Shown here one piece after another: positions 1-9,434 of a stretch of DNA of 64,000 nucleotides. The stretch lies in NCBI GenBank assembly GCA_008501585.1, contig QQUN01000027.1, positions 100,043 to 164,042 on the forward strand, in the 5' to 3' direction. This DNA is from Pseudomonadota bacterium. GTDB taxonomy: Bacteria > Pseudomonadota > Gammaproteobacteria > Burkholderiales > Rhodocyclaceae. How positions within the stretch are numbered: position 1 is the stretch's first letter; the number at the start of each line of letters is the position of its first letter. The notes under the pieces were generated by a model. That model was not told the DNA's origin. It saw only the letters and a program-made list of their open reading frames with translations, and did not search any database. Position numbers and translations under genes: made by a program.

Positions 1-82
1 CATGGAAGAAGGTCTGCGCTTCGCAATCCGCGAAGGTGGCCGTACCGTCGGCGCCGGCGTGGTTGCCAAGGTCATCGAGTAA
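1..82 (+). CDS. tuf: Elongation factor Tu, C-terminal end (partial)
   Basis: Only the last 27 codons or so are inside the window; they read through [14 protein letters not shown] to a TAA at 80-82. This is the invariant C-terminal strand of EF-Tu domain 3. EF-Tu delivers aminoacyl-tRNA to the ribosome as a GTP complex. A tuf copy directly before rpsJ is the usual end of the str operon in proteobacteria, so rpsL, rpsG and fusA probably lie just upstream of the window (inference). Confidence 0.95.
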   Translation, partial: MEEGLRFAIREGGRTVGAGVVAKVIE

Positions 83-95
83 TCGACATCGTTCC

Positions 96-118
96 GGGCG
101 GCGCATGTCGCGCCGCCC
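96..118 (+). terminator. Hairpin between tuf and rpsJ (weak terminator or attenuator)
   Basis: A perfect 9-bp GC-only stem (GGGCGGCGC / GCGCCGCCC) encloses a 5-nt loop. It is followed by CTCGCTCTTTGG rather than a clean T-run, so termination would be partial at best. It ends 19 nt before the rpsJ start codon. Confidence 0.45.
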
Positions 119-137
119 TCGCTCTTTGGAATCTACT

Positions 138-449
138 ATGCAAAGCCAAAAAATCCGTATCCGCCTGAAGGCCTTCGACTATCGCCTGATCGATCAGTCG
201 GCACTCGAAATCGTCGAGACGGCCAAGCGTACCGGCGCCGTGGTTCGTGGTCCGGTCCCGCTGCCGACCCGCATCGAGCGCTACGATGTGCTGCGCTCGC
301 CGCACGTCAACAAGGCGTCGCGTGACCAGTTTGAAATTCGTACGCATCAACGTCTGATGGATATCGTTGATCCGACGGAAAAAACGGTTGACGCACTGAT
401 GAAGCTCGATCTGCCCGCCGGCGTCGACGTGGAAATCAAGTTGCAGTAA
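138..449 (+). CDS. rpsJ: 30S ribosomal protein S10
   Basis: This 103-residue protein has the full S10 length and core, including [15 protein letters not shown] at the start and a central [10 protein letters not shown] segment. S10 sits in the 30S head; as NusE it also joins the NusB antitermination complex. The ATG at 138 is chosen because it gives the standard N-terminus; an in-frame extension to position 36 would overlap the tuf coding end. It opens the S10 operon, 55 bp after tuf, but a separate promoter lies between it and rplC. Confidence 0.97.
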   Translation: MQSQKIRIRLKAFDYRLIDQSALEIVETAKRTGAVVRGPVPLPTRIERYDVLRSPHVNKASRDQFEIRTHQRLMDIVDPTEKTVDALMKLDLPAGVDVEIKLQ

Positions 450-457
450 TTCTTGGC

Positions 458-493
458 TTGTGTTCTGTGCGCCTGGGCCGGTATAATCCGGCC
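458..493 (+). promoter_or_regulatory. Predicted sigma70 promoter for rplC, -10 inside a palindrome
   Basis: TTGTGT at 458-463, an 18-bp spacer, and a perfect TATAAT at 482-487. The -10 box is exactly framed by the inverted repeat GGCCGG (476-481) and CCGGCC (488-493). Transcription would start near 494, giving a leader of about 65 nt before rplC. Confidence 0.7.
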
Positions 494-559
494 CTTGCGT
501 TTTTCGCGCAAAAATCTTTACGGCCCCGGTCAATCGCAACCGGGATTTGGGAGAATAAA

Positions 560-1201
560 ATGAGTCTAGGCCTTGTAGGTCGCAAGGTCGGCATGACTCG
601 CATATTCACCGACGATGGTCAAACCATCCCGGTGACTGTGCTTGACATGTCCGACAACCGCGTTAGCCAGATCAAGACCGCTGAGACCGACGGCTACACC
701 GCCGTCCAGGTTGCCTTCGGCAAGCGTCGCGCTAGCCGGGTGGGCAAGCCGCTCGCGGGTCATCTTGCCAAGGCTGGTGTTGAAGCCAGTCGTGTCCTTC
801 AGGAATTCCGTGTTGACGCTTCGGCGCTCGACGGCGTCAAGCCGGGCGATGTGCTGACGGTTGACATGTTCGGCGTCGGTCAGAAGGTCGATGTCGTCGG
901 AACCTCTATCGGTAAGGGTTTTGCTGGCGCCATCAAGCGTCACAACTTCTCTTCCAACCGTGCTTCCCACGGTAACTCGGTGTCGCACAACTCGGCCGGT
1001 TCGATCGGTCAGGCGCAGGATCCGGGTCGCGTGCTGCCGGGTAAGCGCATGGCCGCCCACATGGGTGACGTGCAGCGCACCATGCAGAACCTGGAAGTGG
1101 TTCGGGTGGATGCCGAGCGCCAGTTGCTGCTGGTCAAGGGTGCTGTTCCGGGTGCCCGGGGCGGCGATGTGGTGGTTCGACCGGCGGTCAAGGGGGCGTA
1201 A
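560..1201 (+). CDS. rplC: 50S ribosomal protein L3
   Basis: The 213-residue product begins [15 protein letters not shown] and contains the conserved [13 protein letters not shown] loop, marking L3, which reaches towards the peptidyl transferase centre. The ATG at 560 is set by a GGGAG Shine-Dalgarno at 549-553 and by the family N-terminus; an in-frame extension back to 458 covers the promoter and lacks L3 similarity. Its stop shares one base with the rplD start (TAATG), so translational coupling is expected. Confidence 0.97.
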   Translation: MSLGLVGRKVGMTRIFTDDGQTIPVTVLDMSDNRVSQIKTAETDGYTAVQVAFGKRRASRVGKPLAGHLAKAGVEASRVLQEFRVDASALDGVKPGDVLTVDMFGVGQKVDVVGTSIGKGFAGAIKRHNFSSNRASHGNSVSHNSAGSIGQAQDPGRVLPGKRMAAHMGDVQRTMQNLEVVRVDAERQLLLVKGAVPGARGGDVVVRPAVKGA

Positions 1202-1824
1202 TGGAACTCAAGCTTCTTAACGAGCAGGGTCAGGCTGCCGAAACGATTCAAGTGTCGGACGTGTTGTTCGGTCGTGAGTACAACGAGGCGCTGATTCATC
1301 AGGTCGTCGTGGCTTACATGGCCAATGCCCGTTCCGGCAATCGTGCCCAGAAAGGGCGTTCCGAGATCGCCAAGTCGACGCGCAAGCCGTGGCGCCAGAA
1401 AGGGACGGGCCGCGCCCGTGCCGGTATGGCTTCGAGCCCGCTGTGGCGTGGGGGTGGTCGGATTTTCCCGAACAAGCCCGACGAGAACTTCTCGCAGAAA
1501 GTGAACCGCAAGATGTATCGCGCCGGCGTGGCGTCGATTCTCTCGCAGTTGGCGCGCGAAGGTCGCATTTCCGTGGTCGACGATTTCTCGCTGGAGGCGC
1601 CGAAGACGCGTCTGGTGGCTGAGAAGCTGAAGGGCATGGGTTTTGTGGATTCGGTGCTGGTGATTACCGATGAGCTGAGCGAGAACCTGTTCCTCGCCTC
1701 GCGCAACCTGCGCGACGTGCTGGTGCTTGAGGTGACCGAGGCTGATCCGGTGTCGCTGGTGCGCTTCCCGCAGGTCGTTGTGACCAAGGGTGCGCTGGCG
1801 AAGATGCAGGAGGTGTGGCAATGA
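1201..1824 (+). CDS. rplD: 50S ribosomal protein L4
   Basis: A 207-residue L4 with the typical basic central loop ([26 protein letters not shown], residues about 48-75 in part) that lines the nascent-peptide exit tunnel. In E. coli L4 also represses its own operon; whether it does so here cannot be read from the sequence. It overlaps rplC by one base and ends in an ATGA overlap with rplW. Confidence 0.97.
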   Translation: MELKLLNEQGQAAETIQVSDVLFGREYNEALIHQVVVAYMANARSGNRAQKGRSEIAKSTRKPWRQKGTGRARAGMASSPLWRGGGRIFPNKPDENFSQKVNRKMYRAGVASILSQLAREGRISVVDDFSLEAPKTRLVAEKLKGMGFVDSVLVITDELSENLFLASRNLRDVLVLEVTEADPVSLVRFPQVVVTKGALAKMQEVWQ

Positions 1825-2126
1825 GTCAGCTCAAGCAAGAGCGTCTGCTGAAGGTGCTGCTCGCACCGCAGATCTCCGAAAAGGCGACTTACATCGCCGA
1901 CAAGAATGAGCAGGTGGTGTTCCGTGTCGTTTCCGATGCGACCAAGCCGGAAGTGAAGGCAGCCGTCGAGGCGCTCTTCAATGTGAAGGTGAAGTCGGTC
2001 CAGACTACGAATGTCAAGGGTAAGGTCAAGCGCTTCGGCAAGATTACCGGTCAGCGCAAGGGTTGGAAGAAGGCGTTTGTCTGCTTGCAGCCTGGCCAGG
2101 AAATCAACTTCGCGGCTGGGGAGTGA
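1821..2126 (+). CDS. rplW: 50S ribosomal protein L23
   Basis: The 101-residue protein ([22 protein letters not shown] at its start) is L23, which sits at the exit tunnel and docks trigger factor and SRP. The ATG at 1821 is preferred over an upstream in-frame GTG at 1815 because a full AGGAGG lies at 1808-1813, seven bases away. It overlaps the rplD stop by four bases (ATGA). Confidence 0.96.
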   Translation: MSQLKQERLLKVLLAPQISEKATYIADKNEQVVFRVVSDATKPEVKAAVEALFNVKVKSVQTTNVKGKVKRFGKITGQRKGWKKAFVCLQPGQEINFAAGE

Positions 2127-2133
2127 CTGAGCT

Positions 2134-2961
2134 ATGGCGTTGGTAAAAGTTAAACCGACATCCGCTGGTCGTCGCGCGGTTGTCAAGGTTGTCAATAAAG
2201 AGCTGTACAAAGGCCGTCCGCACGCCGCACTGGTTGAAAAGCAGTCGAAGAATGCCGGCCGCAACAACGCGGGCCGCATCACGGTGCGTCACCAGGGTGG
2301 TGGTCACAAGCAGCACTATCGCGTGGTCGATTTCCGTCGCAACAAGGACGGTATCGTGGCGAAGGTCGAGCGTATCGAGTACGACCCGAACCGCTCGGCC
2401 CATATCGCGCTGCTGTGCTATGCCGACGGCGAGCGCCGTTACATCATTGCACCGCGCAATATTGAAGTCGGTCAGGAAATCGTCAGCGGTTCCGAGGCGC
2501 CGATCAAGTCGGGCAACGCGCTGCCGATCCGGAATATCCCGGTCGGTACCGTGATTCACTGCATCGAGATGCAGCCTGGCAAGGGCGCCCAGTTGGCGCG
2601 CTCGGCGGGGGCTTCGGTTCAGTTGCTGGCGCGCGAAGGCTCTTACGCTCAGCTGCGTCTGCGCTCCGGCGAAATCCGCCGTGTGCACGTCGAGTGCCGC
2701 GCCACTGTTGGCGAAGTCGGCAACGGCGAGCATTCCCTGCGCAAGATCGGCAAGGCCGGTGCCAACCGCTGGCGCGGTATTCGTCCGACGGTTCGTGGCG
2801 TGGTCATGAACCCGGTCGATCACCCGCACGGTGGTGGTGAAGGTCGTACGGGCGAGGGCCGTGTGCCGGTCAGCCCGTGGGGCACGCCGGCCAAGGGTTA
2901 TCGGACGCGTAACAACAAGCGCACCGACTCGATGATTGTTCAGCGCCGCAAAAAGCGTTAA
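2134..2961 (+). CDS. rplB: 50S ribosomal protein L2
   Basis: L2 of normal length (275 residues). The C-terminal third carries the conserved [13 protein letters not shown] loop, whose histidine lies near the peptidyl transferase centre, and a basic end. It is a primary 23S rRNA-binding protein needed for subunit joining. It follows rplW by 7 bp in the standard S10-operon order. Confidence 0.98.
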   Translation: MALVKVKPTSAGRRAVVKVVNKELYKGRPHAALVEKQSKNAGRNNAGRITVRHQGGGHKQHYRVVDFRRNKDGIVAKVERIEYDPNRSAHIALLCYADGERRYIIAPRNIEVGQEIVSGSEAPIKSGNALPIRNIPVGTVIHCIEMQPGKGAQLARSAGASVQLLAREGSYAQLRLRSGEIRRVHVECRATVGEVGNGEHSLRKIGKAGANRWRGIRPTVRGVVMNPVDHPHGGGEGRTGEGRVPVSPWGTPAKGYRTRNNKRTDSMIVQRRKKR

Positions 2962-2971
2962 GGGGTAACGG

Positions 2972-3247
2972 ATGACTCGCTCTCTGAAAAAAGGCCCGTT
3001 CGTCGACGCTCACCTGTTGAAGAAGGTGGACGCGGCGCGGGGTAGCAACGACAAGCGCCCGATCAAGACCTGGTCGCGCCGCTCGACGGTTTTGCCGGAT
3101 TTCGTCGGTCTGACGATCGCCGTGCATAACGGCCGTCAGCACGTGCCGGTGTATGTGTCGGAAAACATGGTCGGCCACAAGCTCGGCGAATTTGCCCTGA
3201 CCCGTACGTTCAAGGGCCATCTCGCCAGCAAGAAGGCGAAACGTTAA
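2972..3247 (+). CDS. rpsS: 30S ribosomal protein S19
   Basis: A 91-residue S19 with the start [15 protein letters not shown] and the conserved [13 protein letters not shown] end. S19 pairs with S13 in the 30S head at an intersubunit bridge. A GGGG-type ribosome site and a 10-bp gap after rplB indicate cotranscription. Confidence 0.98.
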   Translation: MTRSLKKGPFVDAHLLKKVDAARGSNDKRPIKTWSRRSTVLPDFVGLTIAVHNGRQHVPVYVSENMVGHKLGEFALTRTFKGHLASKKAKR

Positions 3248-3258
3248 GGAGTATTGGA

Positions 3259-3588
3259 ATGGAAACCAAAGCCATCCTCCGCGGCGTCCGTCTCAGTGCC
3301 CAGAAAGGGCGCTTGGTGGCAGACCAGGTCCGCGGCAAACCGGTGGAGCAGGCGCTGAATATTCTGGCGTTTTCCCCGAAGAAAGGCGCACAGATCATCA
3401 AGAAGGTGGTCGAGTCCGCGATCGCGAACGCCGAGCACAATGACGGCGCCGATATTGACGAGCTCAAGGTGAAGACGATTCACGTTGAAGAAGGTATGAC
3501 GCTGAAGCGTTTTACCGCGCGCGCCAAAGGTCGGGGCAACCGTATTCTGAAGCCGACGTGTCACGTGTTCGTGACGGTCGGGAACTGA
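3259..3588 (+). CDS. rplV: 50S ribosomal protein L22
   Basis: The 109-residue product contains the L22 signature around [17 protein letters not shown] near the C-terminus, which forms the beta-hairpin that narrows the exit tunnel. It starts 11 bp after rpsS with an AAGGAG site and precedes rpsC by 9 bp. Confidence 0.98.
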   Translation: METKAILRGVRLSAQKGRLVADQVRGKPVEQALNILAFSPKKGAQIIKKVVESAIANAEHNDGADIDELKVKTIHVEEGMTLKRFTARAKGRGNRILKPTCHVFVTVGN

Positions 3589-3597
3589 GGGGAACTC

Positions 3598-4377
3598 ATG
3601 GGTCAGAAAATTCATCCTACCGGGTTCCGTCTCGCTGTCACCCGTGACTGGACCGCTCGCTGGTACGCTTCCAAGAAAGATTTCGCCAAGACCCTGGCGG
3701 ACGATCTTGAGGTGCGTGCCTTCCTGAAGAAGCGCCTGGCGCATGCATCGGTTGGCCGCGTGCTGATCGAGCGTCCGGCCAAGAACGCGCGGATCACGCT
3801 GTTCAGCGCACGTCCTGGCGTCGTGATTGGCAAGAAAGGCGAGGATATCGAGCGTCTGAAGGCCGATCTGCAGAAGATGATTGGCGTGCCGGTGCATGTG
3901 AACATCGAAGAAGTGCGCAAGCCGGAAACTGATGCACAGCTGATTGCCGATTCGATCGCGCAACAGCTCGAGCGCCGCATCATGTTCCGTCGCGCCATGA
4001 AGCGCGCCATCCAGAACGCCATGCGTCTCGGCGTTCAGGGCATCAAGATCATGAGCTCCGGTCGCTTGAACGGTGCCGAGATCGCCCGTACCGAATGGTA
4101 TCGCGAAGGCCGCGTGCCGCTGCACACCCTGCGTGCCAACATCGATTACGGTGTTTCGGAAGCCAAGACCACCTACGGTATTTCGGGGATCAAGGTCTGG
4201 GTGTACAAGGGCGAAGTGCTGGGCCGCAATGAGCAGCCCGCCGTGAGCGAGCCGGAAAATGAACCGCGTCGCGCACGCCGTGGTGGTCGCAATGATGGCG
4301 ACAACCGTGGTCAGCGTCGCGCGCCGCGTCGTGCCGAATCCGGCGGCGATGCGGGCACTGAGAGCAGGAGTGAATAA
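3598..4377 (+). CDS. rpsC: 30S ribosomal protein S3 with an Arg/Gly-rich tail
   Basis: S3 shapes the mRNA entry channel. The KH domain with [15 protein letters not shown] (about residues 75-90) and the C-terminal S3 domain are intact. At 259 residues it is longer than the E. coli protein (233): the last 45 or so residues form a low-complexity acidic/arginine/glycine tail ([18 protein letters not shown]). Such tails are common in betaproteobacterial S3 (family knowledge). It overlaps rplP by one base (TAATG). Confidence 0.97.
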   Translation: MGQKIHPTGFRLAVTRDWTARWYASKKDFAKTLADDLEVRAFLKKRLAHASVGRVLIERPAKNARITLFSARPGVVIGKKGEDIERLKADLQKMIGVPVHVNIEEVRKPETDAQLIADSIAQQLERRIMFRRAMKRAIQNAMRLGVQGIKIMSSGRLNGAEIARTEWYREGRVPLHTLRANIDYGVSEAKTTYGISGIKVWVYKGEVLGRNEQPAVSEPENEPRRARRGGRNDGDNRGQRRAPRRAESGGDAGTESRSE

Positions 4378-4790
4378 TGCTTCAGCCGAAAAGAAGAAAG
4401 TACCGCAAAGAACAGAAGGGCCGTAACACCGGCCTGGCAACGCGCGGCGCCAAGGTCAGCTTTGGCGAGTTCGGACTCAAGGCCACCGGCCGTGGCCGCC
4501 TGACGGCGCGCCAGATCGAATCCGCGCGTCGTGCGATGACCCGTCACATCAAGCGCGGTGGTCGCATCTGGATTCGCGTGTTCCCGGACAAGCCGATCAG
4601 CCGCAAGCCCGCCGAAGTGCGGATGGGCTCGGGTAAGGGCAACCCGGAATACTATGTTGCCGAGATTCAGCCGGGCAAAGTGTTGTACGAAATGGACGGT
4701 GTTGACGAGTCCCTGGCGCGCGAGGCCTTCCGCCTTGCATCGGCGAAGCTGCCGTTTGCCACCACGTTCGTCACACGGCATGTGGGGTAA
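4377..4790 (+). CDS. rplP: 50S ribosomal protein L16
   Basis: The 137-residue product starts [17 protein letters not shown], diagnostic for L16, a late-assembling protein that contacts A- and P-site tRNA. The conserved [17 protein letters not shown] and MGSGKGNPE segments are present; the arginine in the latter is a hydroxylation region in some species. It is coupled to rpsC by a one-base overlap. Confidence 0.98.
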   Translation: MLQPKRRKYRKEQKGRNTGLATRGAKVSFGEFGLKATGRGRLTARQIESARRAMTRHIKRGGRIWIRVFPDKPISRKPAEVRMGSGKGNPEYYVAEIQPGKVLYEMDGVDESLAREAFRLASAKLPFATTFVTRHVG

Positions 4791-4792
4791 TC

Positions 4793-4984
4793 ATGAAAGC
4801 AAGTGAACTCCGCGCGAAGAGCGTTGAAGAACTTAACAAGGAAATGCTCGAGTTGCTGAAGGCGCAGTTCAGTCTGCGCATGCAGCTGGCAACTCAGCAA
4901 CTGACCAATACCAGCCAGCTCGGCAAGGTGCGCCGCGACATCGCGCGCATCCGGACCCTGCTGCGTGAAAAGGCGGCTCAGTAA
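4793..4984 (+). CDS. rpmC: 50S ribosomal protein L29
   Basis: A 63-residue, fully helical L29 ([18 protein letters not shown], ending in LREKAAQ). L29 sits beside L23 at the exit tunnel. The gene starts two bases after rplP and its stop shares one base with the rpsQ ATG. Confidence 0.97.
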   Translation: MKASELRAKSVEELNKEMLELLKAQFSLRMQLATQQLTNTSQLGKVRRDIARIRTLLREKAAQ

Positions 4985-5253
4985 TGACTCAGGAAACGGT
5001 AAAGACCTCGCGCACCCTGGTGGGCAAGGTGGTGAGCGACAAGATGCAGAAGACGGTGACGGTGCTGGTTGAGCGTCGCGTCAAGCATCCGTTGTACAGC
5101 AAGATCATCATGCGTTCGGCCAAGTATCACGCGCATGACGAAGACAGCGTGGCCGGCGCGGGTGACCTGGTGGAAATCGAAGAATGCCGCCCGATCTCGC
5201 GTTCGAAGAACTGGAAAGTCTCGAAAGTCCTCGAAAAGGCGCGCGTCATTTAA
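4984..5253 (+). CDS. rpsQ: 30S ribosomal protein S17
   Basis: The 89-residue product has the S17 OB-fold core ([22 protein letters not shown]) and a conserved [11 protein letters not shown] motif. It binds 16S rRNA early in assembly. It is the last gene of the S10 block; 132 bp containing a hairpin and promoter separate it from rplN. Confidence 0.97.
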   Translation: MTQETVKTSRTLVGKVVSDKMQKTVTVLVERRVKHPLYSKIIMRSAKYHAHDEDSVAGAGDLVEIEECRPISRSKNWKVSKVLEKARVI

Positions 5254-5263
5254 AAAAATGGCG

Positions 5264-5300
5264 ATAGTGGCTTGTCAATGATTTGACAAGCCACTATAAT
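5264..5300 (+). promoter_or_regulatory. spc promoter embedded in a 15-bp perfect inverted repeat
   Basis: TTGTCA (5272-5277), a 17-bp spacer and TATAAT (5295-5300) form a near-consensus sigma70 promoter before rplN. A perfect inverted repeat with 15-bp arms (5264-5278 and 5283-5297, 4-nt loop) covers the -35, the spacer and half of the -10. The same hairpin in RNA could act on readthrough transcripts from the S10 block, though no T-run follows it. Confidence 0.75.
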
Positions 5301-5385
5301 TCCGCTTCTTTGCTCTTCCGAGCACAAAAACCCGTACGGGTTCCAAGACTGACCGCATGGCGGGCCAAGTTGGAGTGTAAAACTC

Positions 5386-5754
5386 ATGATTCAAATGCAA
5401 ACGGTGCTGAACGTCGCCGATAACTCCGGCGCGCGTTCGGTGATGTGCATCAAGGTGTTGGGCGGCTCCAAGCGTCGCTACGCCGGGGTGGGCGACATCA
5501 TCAAGGTGGCGATCAAGGAGGCTGTGCCTCGTGGTCGTGTCAAGAAGGGTGATGTGTATAGCGCAGTGGTTGTGCGTACGGCGAAAGGTGTTCGTCGTTC
5601 GGATGGTGCGCTGATCAAATTCGATGGCAATGCGGCGGTCTTGCTGAACTCCAAGCTGGAGCCGATCGGGACGCGTATCTTCGGGCCGGTGACGCGCGAG
5701 CTGCGTACCGAGCGCTTCATGAAGATCGTTTCGCTCGCGCCTGAAGTTCTGTAA
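5386..5754 (+). CDS. rplN: 50S ribosomal protein L14
   Basis: L14 (122 residues) starts [17 protein letters not shown] and carries the [16 protein letters not shown] signature. It lies at the subunit interface in bridge B8. It is the first gene of the spc block and has its own promoter about 85 bp upstream. Confidence 0.98.
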   Translation: MIQMQTVLNVADNSGARSVMCIKVLGGSKRRYAGVGDIIKVAIKEAVPRGRVKKGDVYSAVVVRTAKGVRRSDGALIKFDGNAAVLLNSKLEPIGTRIFGPVTRELRTERFMKIVSLAPEVL

Positions 5755-5763
5755 GGAGCGGTC

Positions 5764-6081
5764 ATGAAGAAGATTCGTACCGGCGACGAAGTCGTCGTTC
5801 TGGCTGGCAAGGATCGTGGTCGTCGTGGCGTCGTGCTGCGCCGGGTGGATGCCGAGCTGGTGGTGGTCGAGGGTGTCAATCGTGTCAAGAAGCACGTGCG
5901 CCCGAACCCCATGAAAGGTGAGGTGGGTGGCATTGTCGAGAAAGACATGCCGATCCATGTTTCCAATGTTGCGCTGTTTAATCCGGCTGCCCAGAAAGGG
6001 GATCGTGTCGGTATTAAGGAGCTTGAAGACGGCCGCAAAGTGCGCGTGTTCAAGTCCAACGGCGAACTGGTCGACGCTTAA
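5764..6081 (+). CDS. rplX: 50S ribosomal protein L24
   Basis: A 105-residue L24 with an N-terminal KOW motif ([18 protein letters not shown]). L24 initiates 50S assembly by binding the 5' domain of 23S rRNA. It follows rplN by 9 bp. Confidence 0.97.
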   Translation: MKKIRTGDEVVVLAGKDRGRRGVVLRRVDAELVVVEGVNRVKKHVRPNPMKGEVGGIVEKDMPIHVSNVALFNPAAQKGDRVGIKELEDGRKVRVFKSNGELVDA

Positions 6082-6090
6082 GGAAACGCG

Positions 6091-6630
6091 ATGGCACGCT
6101 TGCAAGATTTCTACAAGGAAACCGTCGTTCCTGGCTTGGTCAAGCAGTTTGGCTACAAGTCGGTAATGGAGGTTCCGCGAATCACGAAGATCACCCTGAA
6201 CATGGGTGTCGGTGAGGCGGTTGGCGACAAGAAGATTCTCGAGTTCGCGGTGGGCGACATGGCCAAGGTGGCCGGTCAGAAGCCGGTGGTGACCCGGGCG
6301 CGCAAATCGATCGCTGGCTTCAAGATTCGTGATGGTTACCCGATCGGTTGCATGGTGACGCTGCGCGGTCCGCGCATGTTCGAATTCCTGGATCGTTTCG
6401 TGACGGTGGCGCTGCCGCGTGTTCGCGACTTCCGCGGTATCGGTGCGAAGGGTTTTGACGGTCGCGGCAACTACAACGTCGGCGTCAAAGAACAGATTAT
6501 TTTCCCGGAAATCGAGTACGACAAGGTGGATGCCCTGCGCGGCATGAACATCAGTATCACGACGACCGCGAAGACTGACGCAGAGGCGCGAGCGCTCCTG
6601 GCGGCGTTCAAGTTTCCGTTCAAGAATTGA
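6091..6630 (+). CDS. rplE: 50S ribosomal protein L5
   Basis: A 179-residue L5 that binds 5S rRNA in the central protuberance. The conserved [15 protein letters not shown] start, the [17 protein letters not shown] strand and the GINEQ-like IIFPEI segment near the end are all visible. It lies 9 bp after rplX. Confidence 0.98.
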   Translation: MARLQDFYKETVVPGLVKQFGYKSVMEVPRITKITLNMGVGEAVGDKKILEFAVGDMAKVAGQKPVVTRARKSIAGFKIRDGYPIGCMVTLRGPRMFEFLDRFVTVALPRVRDFRGIGAKGFDGRGNYNVGVKEQIIFPEIEYDKVDALRGMNISITTTAKTDAEARALLAAFKFPFKN

Positions 6631-6637
6631 GGGCGAT

Positions 6638-6943
6638 ATGGCGAAACTGGCTCTGATCAATCGCGAAGAGAAGCGTCGCAAGCTGGTGGCTAAATATGCC
6701 GCCAAGCGTGCCGCGCTGGTAGCGCAAATCAACGACAGCAGCTTGTCGGACGAAGAGCGTATGGTGGCTCGGCTGAAGCTTCAGCAACTGCCCCGTAACG
6801 CAAACCCGACGCGTGGTCGTAATCGTTGCAGCCTGACGGGTCGTCCGCGGGGTGTGTTCCGTAAATTCGGTCTGTGTCGCAACAAGCTGCGGGAAGTCGC
6901 TTTCCGCGGTGAGGTGCCGGGTATGACCAAGGCGAGCTGGTAA
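6638..6943 (+). CDS. rpsN: 30S ribosomal protein S14, zinc-free form
   Basis: The 101-residue S14 is the long, zinc-independent type: the C-terminal block ([21 protein letters not shown]) lacks the paired CxxC motifs of the short form. S14 is a late-binding 30S head protein. It begins 7 bp after rplE. Confidence 0.97.
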   Translation: MAKLALINREEKRRKLVAKYAAKRAALVAQINDSSLSDEERMVARLKLQQLPRNANPTRGRNRCSLTGRPRGVFRKFGLCRNKLREVAFRGEVPGMTKASW

Positions 6944-6955
6944 GGAGAGACGAAG

Positions 6956-7351
6956 ATGAGTATGTCTGATCCGATCGCCGATATGTTGACCCGCATCCGC
7001 AATGGTCAGCAGGCGCAAAAGGCGACCGTGGTGATGCCTTCCTCGAAGTTGAAGGTGGCGATTGCCAAGGTGTTGCAAGAAGAAGGTTATATCGACGGGT
7101 TCGCGGTTCGCGAAGCCGACGGCAAGCCCGAGTTGGATGTGGCGCTGAAGTATTACGCAGGCGCACCGGTGATCGAGCGCATCGAGCGCATTTCGAAGCC
7201 CGGCCTGCGTGTGTACAAGGGCAGCCAGGATCTGCCTCGCGTGATGAACGGCCTGGGTGTCGCGATTGTGTCGACGCCCAAGGGTGTGATGACCGATCGT
7301 GCCGCGCGCGCCAGTCGCGTCGGTGGCGAAGTCATCTGCATCGTGGCGTAA
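6956..7351 (+). CDS. rpsH: 30S ribosomal protein S8
   Basis: S8 (131 residues) with the core [15 protein letters not shown] and the C-terminal [20 protein letters not shown] motif. In E. coli it represses the spc operon by binding mRNA near rplE. Two in-frame ATGs lie close together (6956 and 6962); the first has the better spacing from GGAGAG. Confidence 0.97.
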   Translation: MSMSDPIADMLTRIRNGQQAQKATVVMPSSKLKVAIAKVLQEEGYIDGFAVREADGKPELDVALKYYAGAPVIERIERISKPGLRVYKGSQDLPRVMNGLGVAIVSTPKGVMTDRAARASRVGGEVICIVA

Positions 7352-7361
7352 GGAGGCGGAT

Positions 7362-7895
7362 ATGTCGCGAGTAGCAAAGAATCCGGTTGCCGTGCCGCAG
7401 GGTGTGGATGTCAAGATTGACGCAGGCAACATCACCGTCAAGGGCCCGCTGGGTCTCATGACCCGTGCGCTGCACCCGGCAGTTGCCGTGTCACTCAACG
7501 ATGGCGCCATCCAGTGCTCCGCCGTTGAAGGCAAGGTCGAAGGCCGCGCGATGTCGGGCACGATGCGATCCCTGGTGGCCAACATGGTCCAGGGTGTGAC
7601 GAAAGGCTTCGAGCGCAAGCTGACCCTGGTGGGTGTGGGCTATCGTGCCCAGGCCCAGGGCGACAAGCTGAACCTCAGCCTCGGGTTTTCGCACCCGGTG
7701 GTTCATCAGATGCCTGCCGGCGTGAAGGTGGAAACGCCGACGCAGACCGAGGTGCTGATCAAGGGTGTTGACAAGCAACTGGTTGGACAGGTCGCTGCCG
7801 AAGTGCGCGCCTACCGCGCGCCTGAGCCCTATAAGGGCAAGGGTGTTCGGTATGCCGACGAGGTGGTGGTCATCCGCGAAACCAAGAAGAAGTAA
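7362..7895 (+). CDS. rplF: 50S ribosomal protein L6
   Basis: A 177-residue L6 made of two repeated domains, with the signature [14 protein letters not shown] near the end. It lies near the GTPase-associated centre. ATG 7362 follows an AGGAGG site at 7351-7356; an in-frame extension to 7299 falls inside rpsH and is not L6-like. Confidence 0.97.
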   Translation: MSRVAKNPVAVPQGVDVKIDAGNITVKGPLGLMTRALHPAVAVSLNDGAIQCSAVEGKVEGRAMSGTMRSLVANMVQGVTKGFERKLTLVGVGYRAQAQGDKLNLSLGFSHPVVHQMPAGVKVETPTQTEVLIKGVDKQLVGQVAAEVRAYRAPEPYKGKGVRYADEVVVIRETKKK

Positions 7896-7907
7896 GGGCC
7901 GTTTGTC

Positions 7908-8264
7908 ATGATGAACAAAAAAGCGACGCGCGTGCGTCGGGCTCGCAAAACCCGAGCCAAAATCTCCGAGCTGAAAGCTGTTCGACTGACGGTGTTTCGT
8001 TCGAACCTGCACATCTACGCCCAGATCATTTCGGGCTGCGGCTCCCGTGTGCTGGCATCGGCTTCGACTGTCGAGGCAGCAGTGCGCGGCGATGCGGCCA
8101 ATGGCGGCAATGTGGCGGCAGCGGTGGCAGTGGGCAAGACCATTGCCGAGCGTGCAAAGGCCGCGGGCGTCGAGACCGTCGCGTTCGATCGTGCCGGCTT
8201 CCATTATCACGGCCGCGTCAAGGCGCTGGCAGAGGCGGCTCGCGAAGCCGGCCTCAAGTTCTAA
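7908..8264 (+). CDS. rplR: 50S ribosomal protein L18
   Basis: A 118-residue L18, which binds 5S rRNA together with L5 and L25. The basic N-terminus ([15 protein letters not shown]) and the C-terminal [21 protein letters not shown] are diagnostic. Adjacent ATGs at 7908 and 7911 are both possible starts. Confidence 0.97.
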   Translation: MMNKKATRVRRARKTRAKISELKAVRLTVFRSNLHIYAQIISGCGSRVLASASTVEAAVRGDAANGGNVAAAVAVGKTIAERAKAAGVETVAFDRAGFHYHGRVKALAEAAREAGLKF

Positions 8265-8276
8265 GCGAGGTTAGCA

Positions 8277-8801
8277 ATGGCGAAACAGCAAACCAAACGC
8301 GCCCCGGCAGCCGAAGAACGCGACGATTCGTTCCGCGAAAAGATGGTGGCGATCAACCGCGTCACCAAGGTTGTCAAAGGGGGTCGTATCCTCGGCTTTG
8401 CCGCGCTGACGGTGGTTGGCGATGGCGATGGCGCAGTCGGCATGGGCAAGGGCAAGTCCCGTGAAGTGCCGGTCGCTGTGCAGAAGGCGATGGACGAAGC
8501 TCGTCGCAAGATGGCCAAGGTCTCCCTGAAGAACGGCACCCTGCACCACGCAGTGGTGGGCAAGCACGGCGCCGCGACGGTGCTGATGCAGCCGGCGCCG
8601 TCCGGTACCGGCATCATCGCCGGCGGCCCGATGCGTGCCGTCTTCGAAGTGATGGGTGTCACCGACATCATCTGCAAGTGCCTGGGCTCGTCGAACCCGT
8701 ACAACGTGGTTCGCGCCACGCTGAATGGTCTCTTTGCAGTTCGCACGCCGGCTGAAATTGCTGCCAAGCGCGGCAAGACGGTCGAAGAACTGATTGGGTG
8801 A
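8277..8801 (+). CDS. rpsE: 30S ribosomal protein S5
   Basis: The 174-residue S5 has a double-stranded RNA-binding-like N-terminal domain ([19 protein letters not shown]) and the [15 protein letters not shown] motif of the C-terminal domain. S5 affects decoding accuracy and is the spectinomycin-resistance locus in other bacteria. It starts 12 bp after rplR. Confidence 0.98.
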   Translation: MAKQQTKRAPAAEERDDSFREKMVAINRVTKVVKGGRILGFAALTVVGDGDGAVGMGKGKSREVPVAVQKAMDEARRKMAKVSLKNGTLHHAVVGKHGAATVLMQPAPSGTGIIAGGPMRAVFEVMGVTDIICKCLGSSNPYNVVRATLNGLFAVRTPAEIAAKRGKTVEELIG

Positions 8802-8805
8802 GGTC

Positions 8806-8988
8806 ATGGCTGACAAAAAAGTGAAAGTCACGCTCGTCAAGAGCGTCATCGGAACCAAGCAATCCCATCGTGCGACGGTGCGCGGTCTGGGTCTGCGCCG
8901 TCTCAATCACACGGTTGAGCTCCAGGACACCCCCGAGGTGCGCGGCATGGTTAACAAAGTCGCCTATCTGGTGAAGTGCGAGGGCTAA
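8806..8988 (+). CDS. rpmD: 50S ribosomal protein L30
   Basis: A 60-residue L30 ([20 protein letters not shown]). ATG 8806 is preferred over an in-frame GTG-type start at 8794 inside rpsE because it matches the family length and has a TGAGG site just upstream. Its stop directly abuts the rplO start. Confidence 0.96.
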   Translation: MADKKVKVTLVKSVIGTKQSHRATVRGLGLRRLNHTVELQDTPEVRGMVNKVAYLVKCEG

Positions 8989-9423
8989 ATGCAACTCAAT
9001 ACCATCAAATCGGCCGAAGGCGCCAAGCACGCTCGCAAGCGTGTCGGTCGCGGCATTGGCAGCGGTCTCGGTAAAACCGGTGGACGCGGTCACAAGGGTC
9101 AGAAGTCCCGCTCCGGCGGCTTCCACAAAGTCGGCTTTGAAGGCGGTCAGATGCCGATTCAGCGCCGTCTGCCCAAGCGTGGTTTTGTCTCGCTGGTGCG
9201 TGGTCGCAACGTTGAAGTCCGTTTGTCCGAGCTCGAGCAGCTGCCGGTTGATCAGATCGATCTGCTGGTGCTGAAGCAGGCCGGTGTGGTGCCGGCGGAT
9301 GCGCTGTCGGCCAAGGTCATCCTGTCGGGCGCCATCACTCGCAAAGTCGAGCTGAGCGGCATCGGTGCGACCAAGGGCGCGCTGGCTGCCATCCAGGCTG
9401 CCGGCGGCAGCGTCGCGGCGTAA
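8989..9423 (+). CDS. rplO: 50S ribosomal protein L15
   Basis: The 144-residue protein shows the glycine-rich L15 N-terminal region ([20 protein letters not shown]) and the [17 protein letters not shown] signature. L15 is a late 50S assembly protein. There is no gap after rpmD, and secY follows after 11 bp. Confidence 0.98.
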   Translation: MQLNTIKSAEGAKHARKRVGRGIGSGLGKTGGRGHKGQKSRSGGFHKVGFEGGQMPIQRRLPKRGFVSLVRGRNVEVRLSELEQLPVDQIDLLVLKQAGVVPADALSAKVILSGAITRKVELSGIGATKGALAAIQAAGGSVAA

Positions 9424-9434
9424 GGCGGCGGATC

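Noticed and set aside
5283..5300. TTGACA followed by TATAAT as promoter boxes
   Set aside because: The spacing is only six bases. The workable -35 is TTGTCA at 5272-5277, 17 bases from the same TATAAT.
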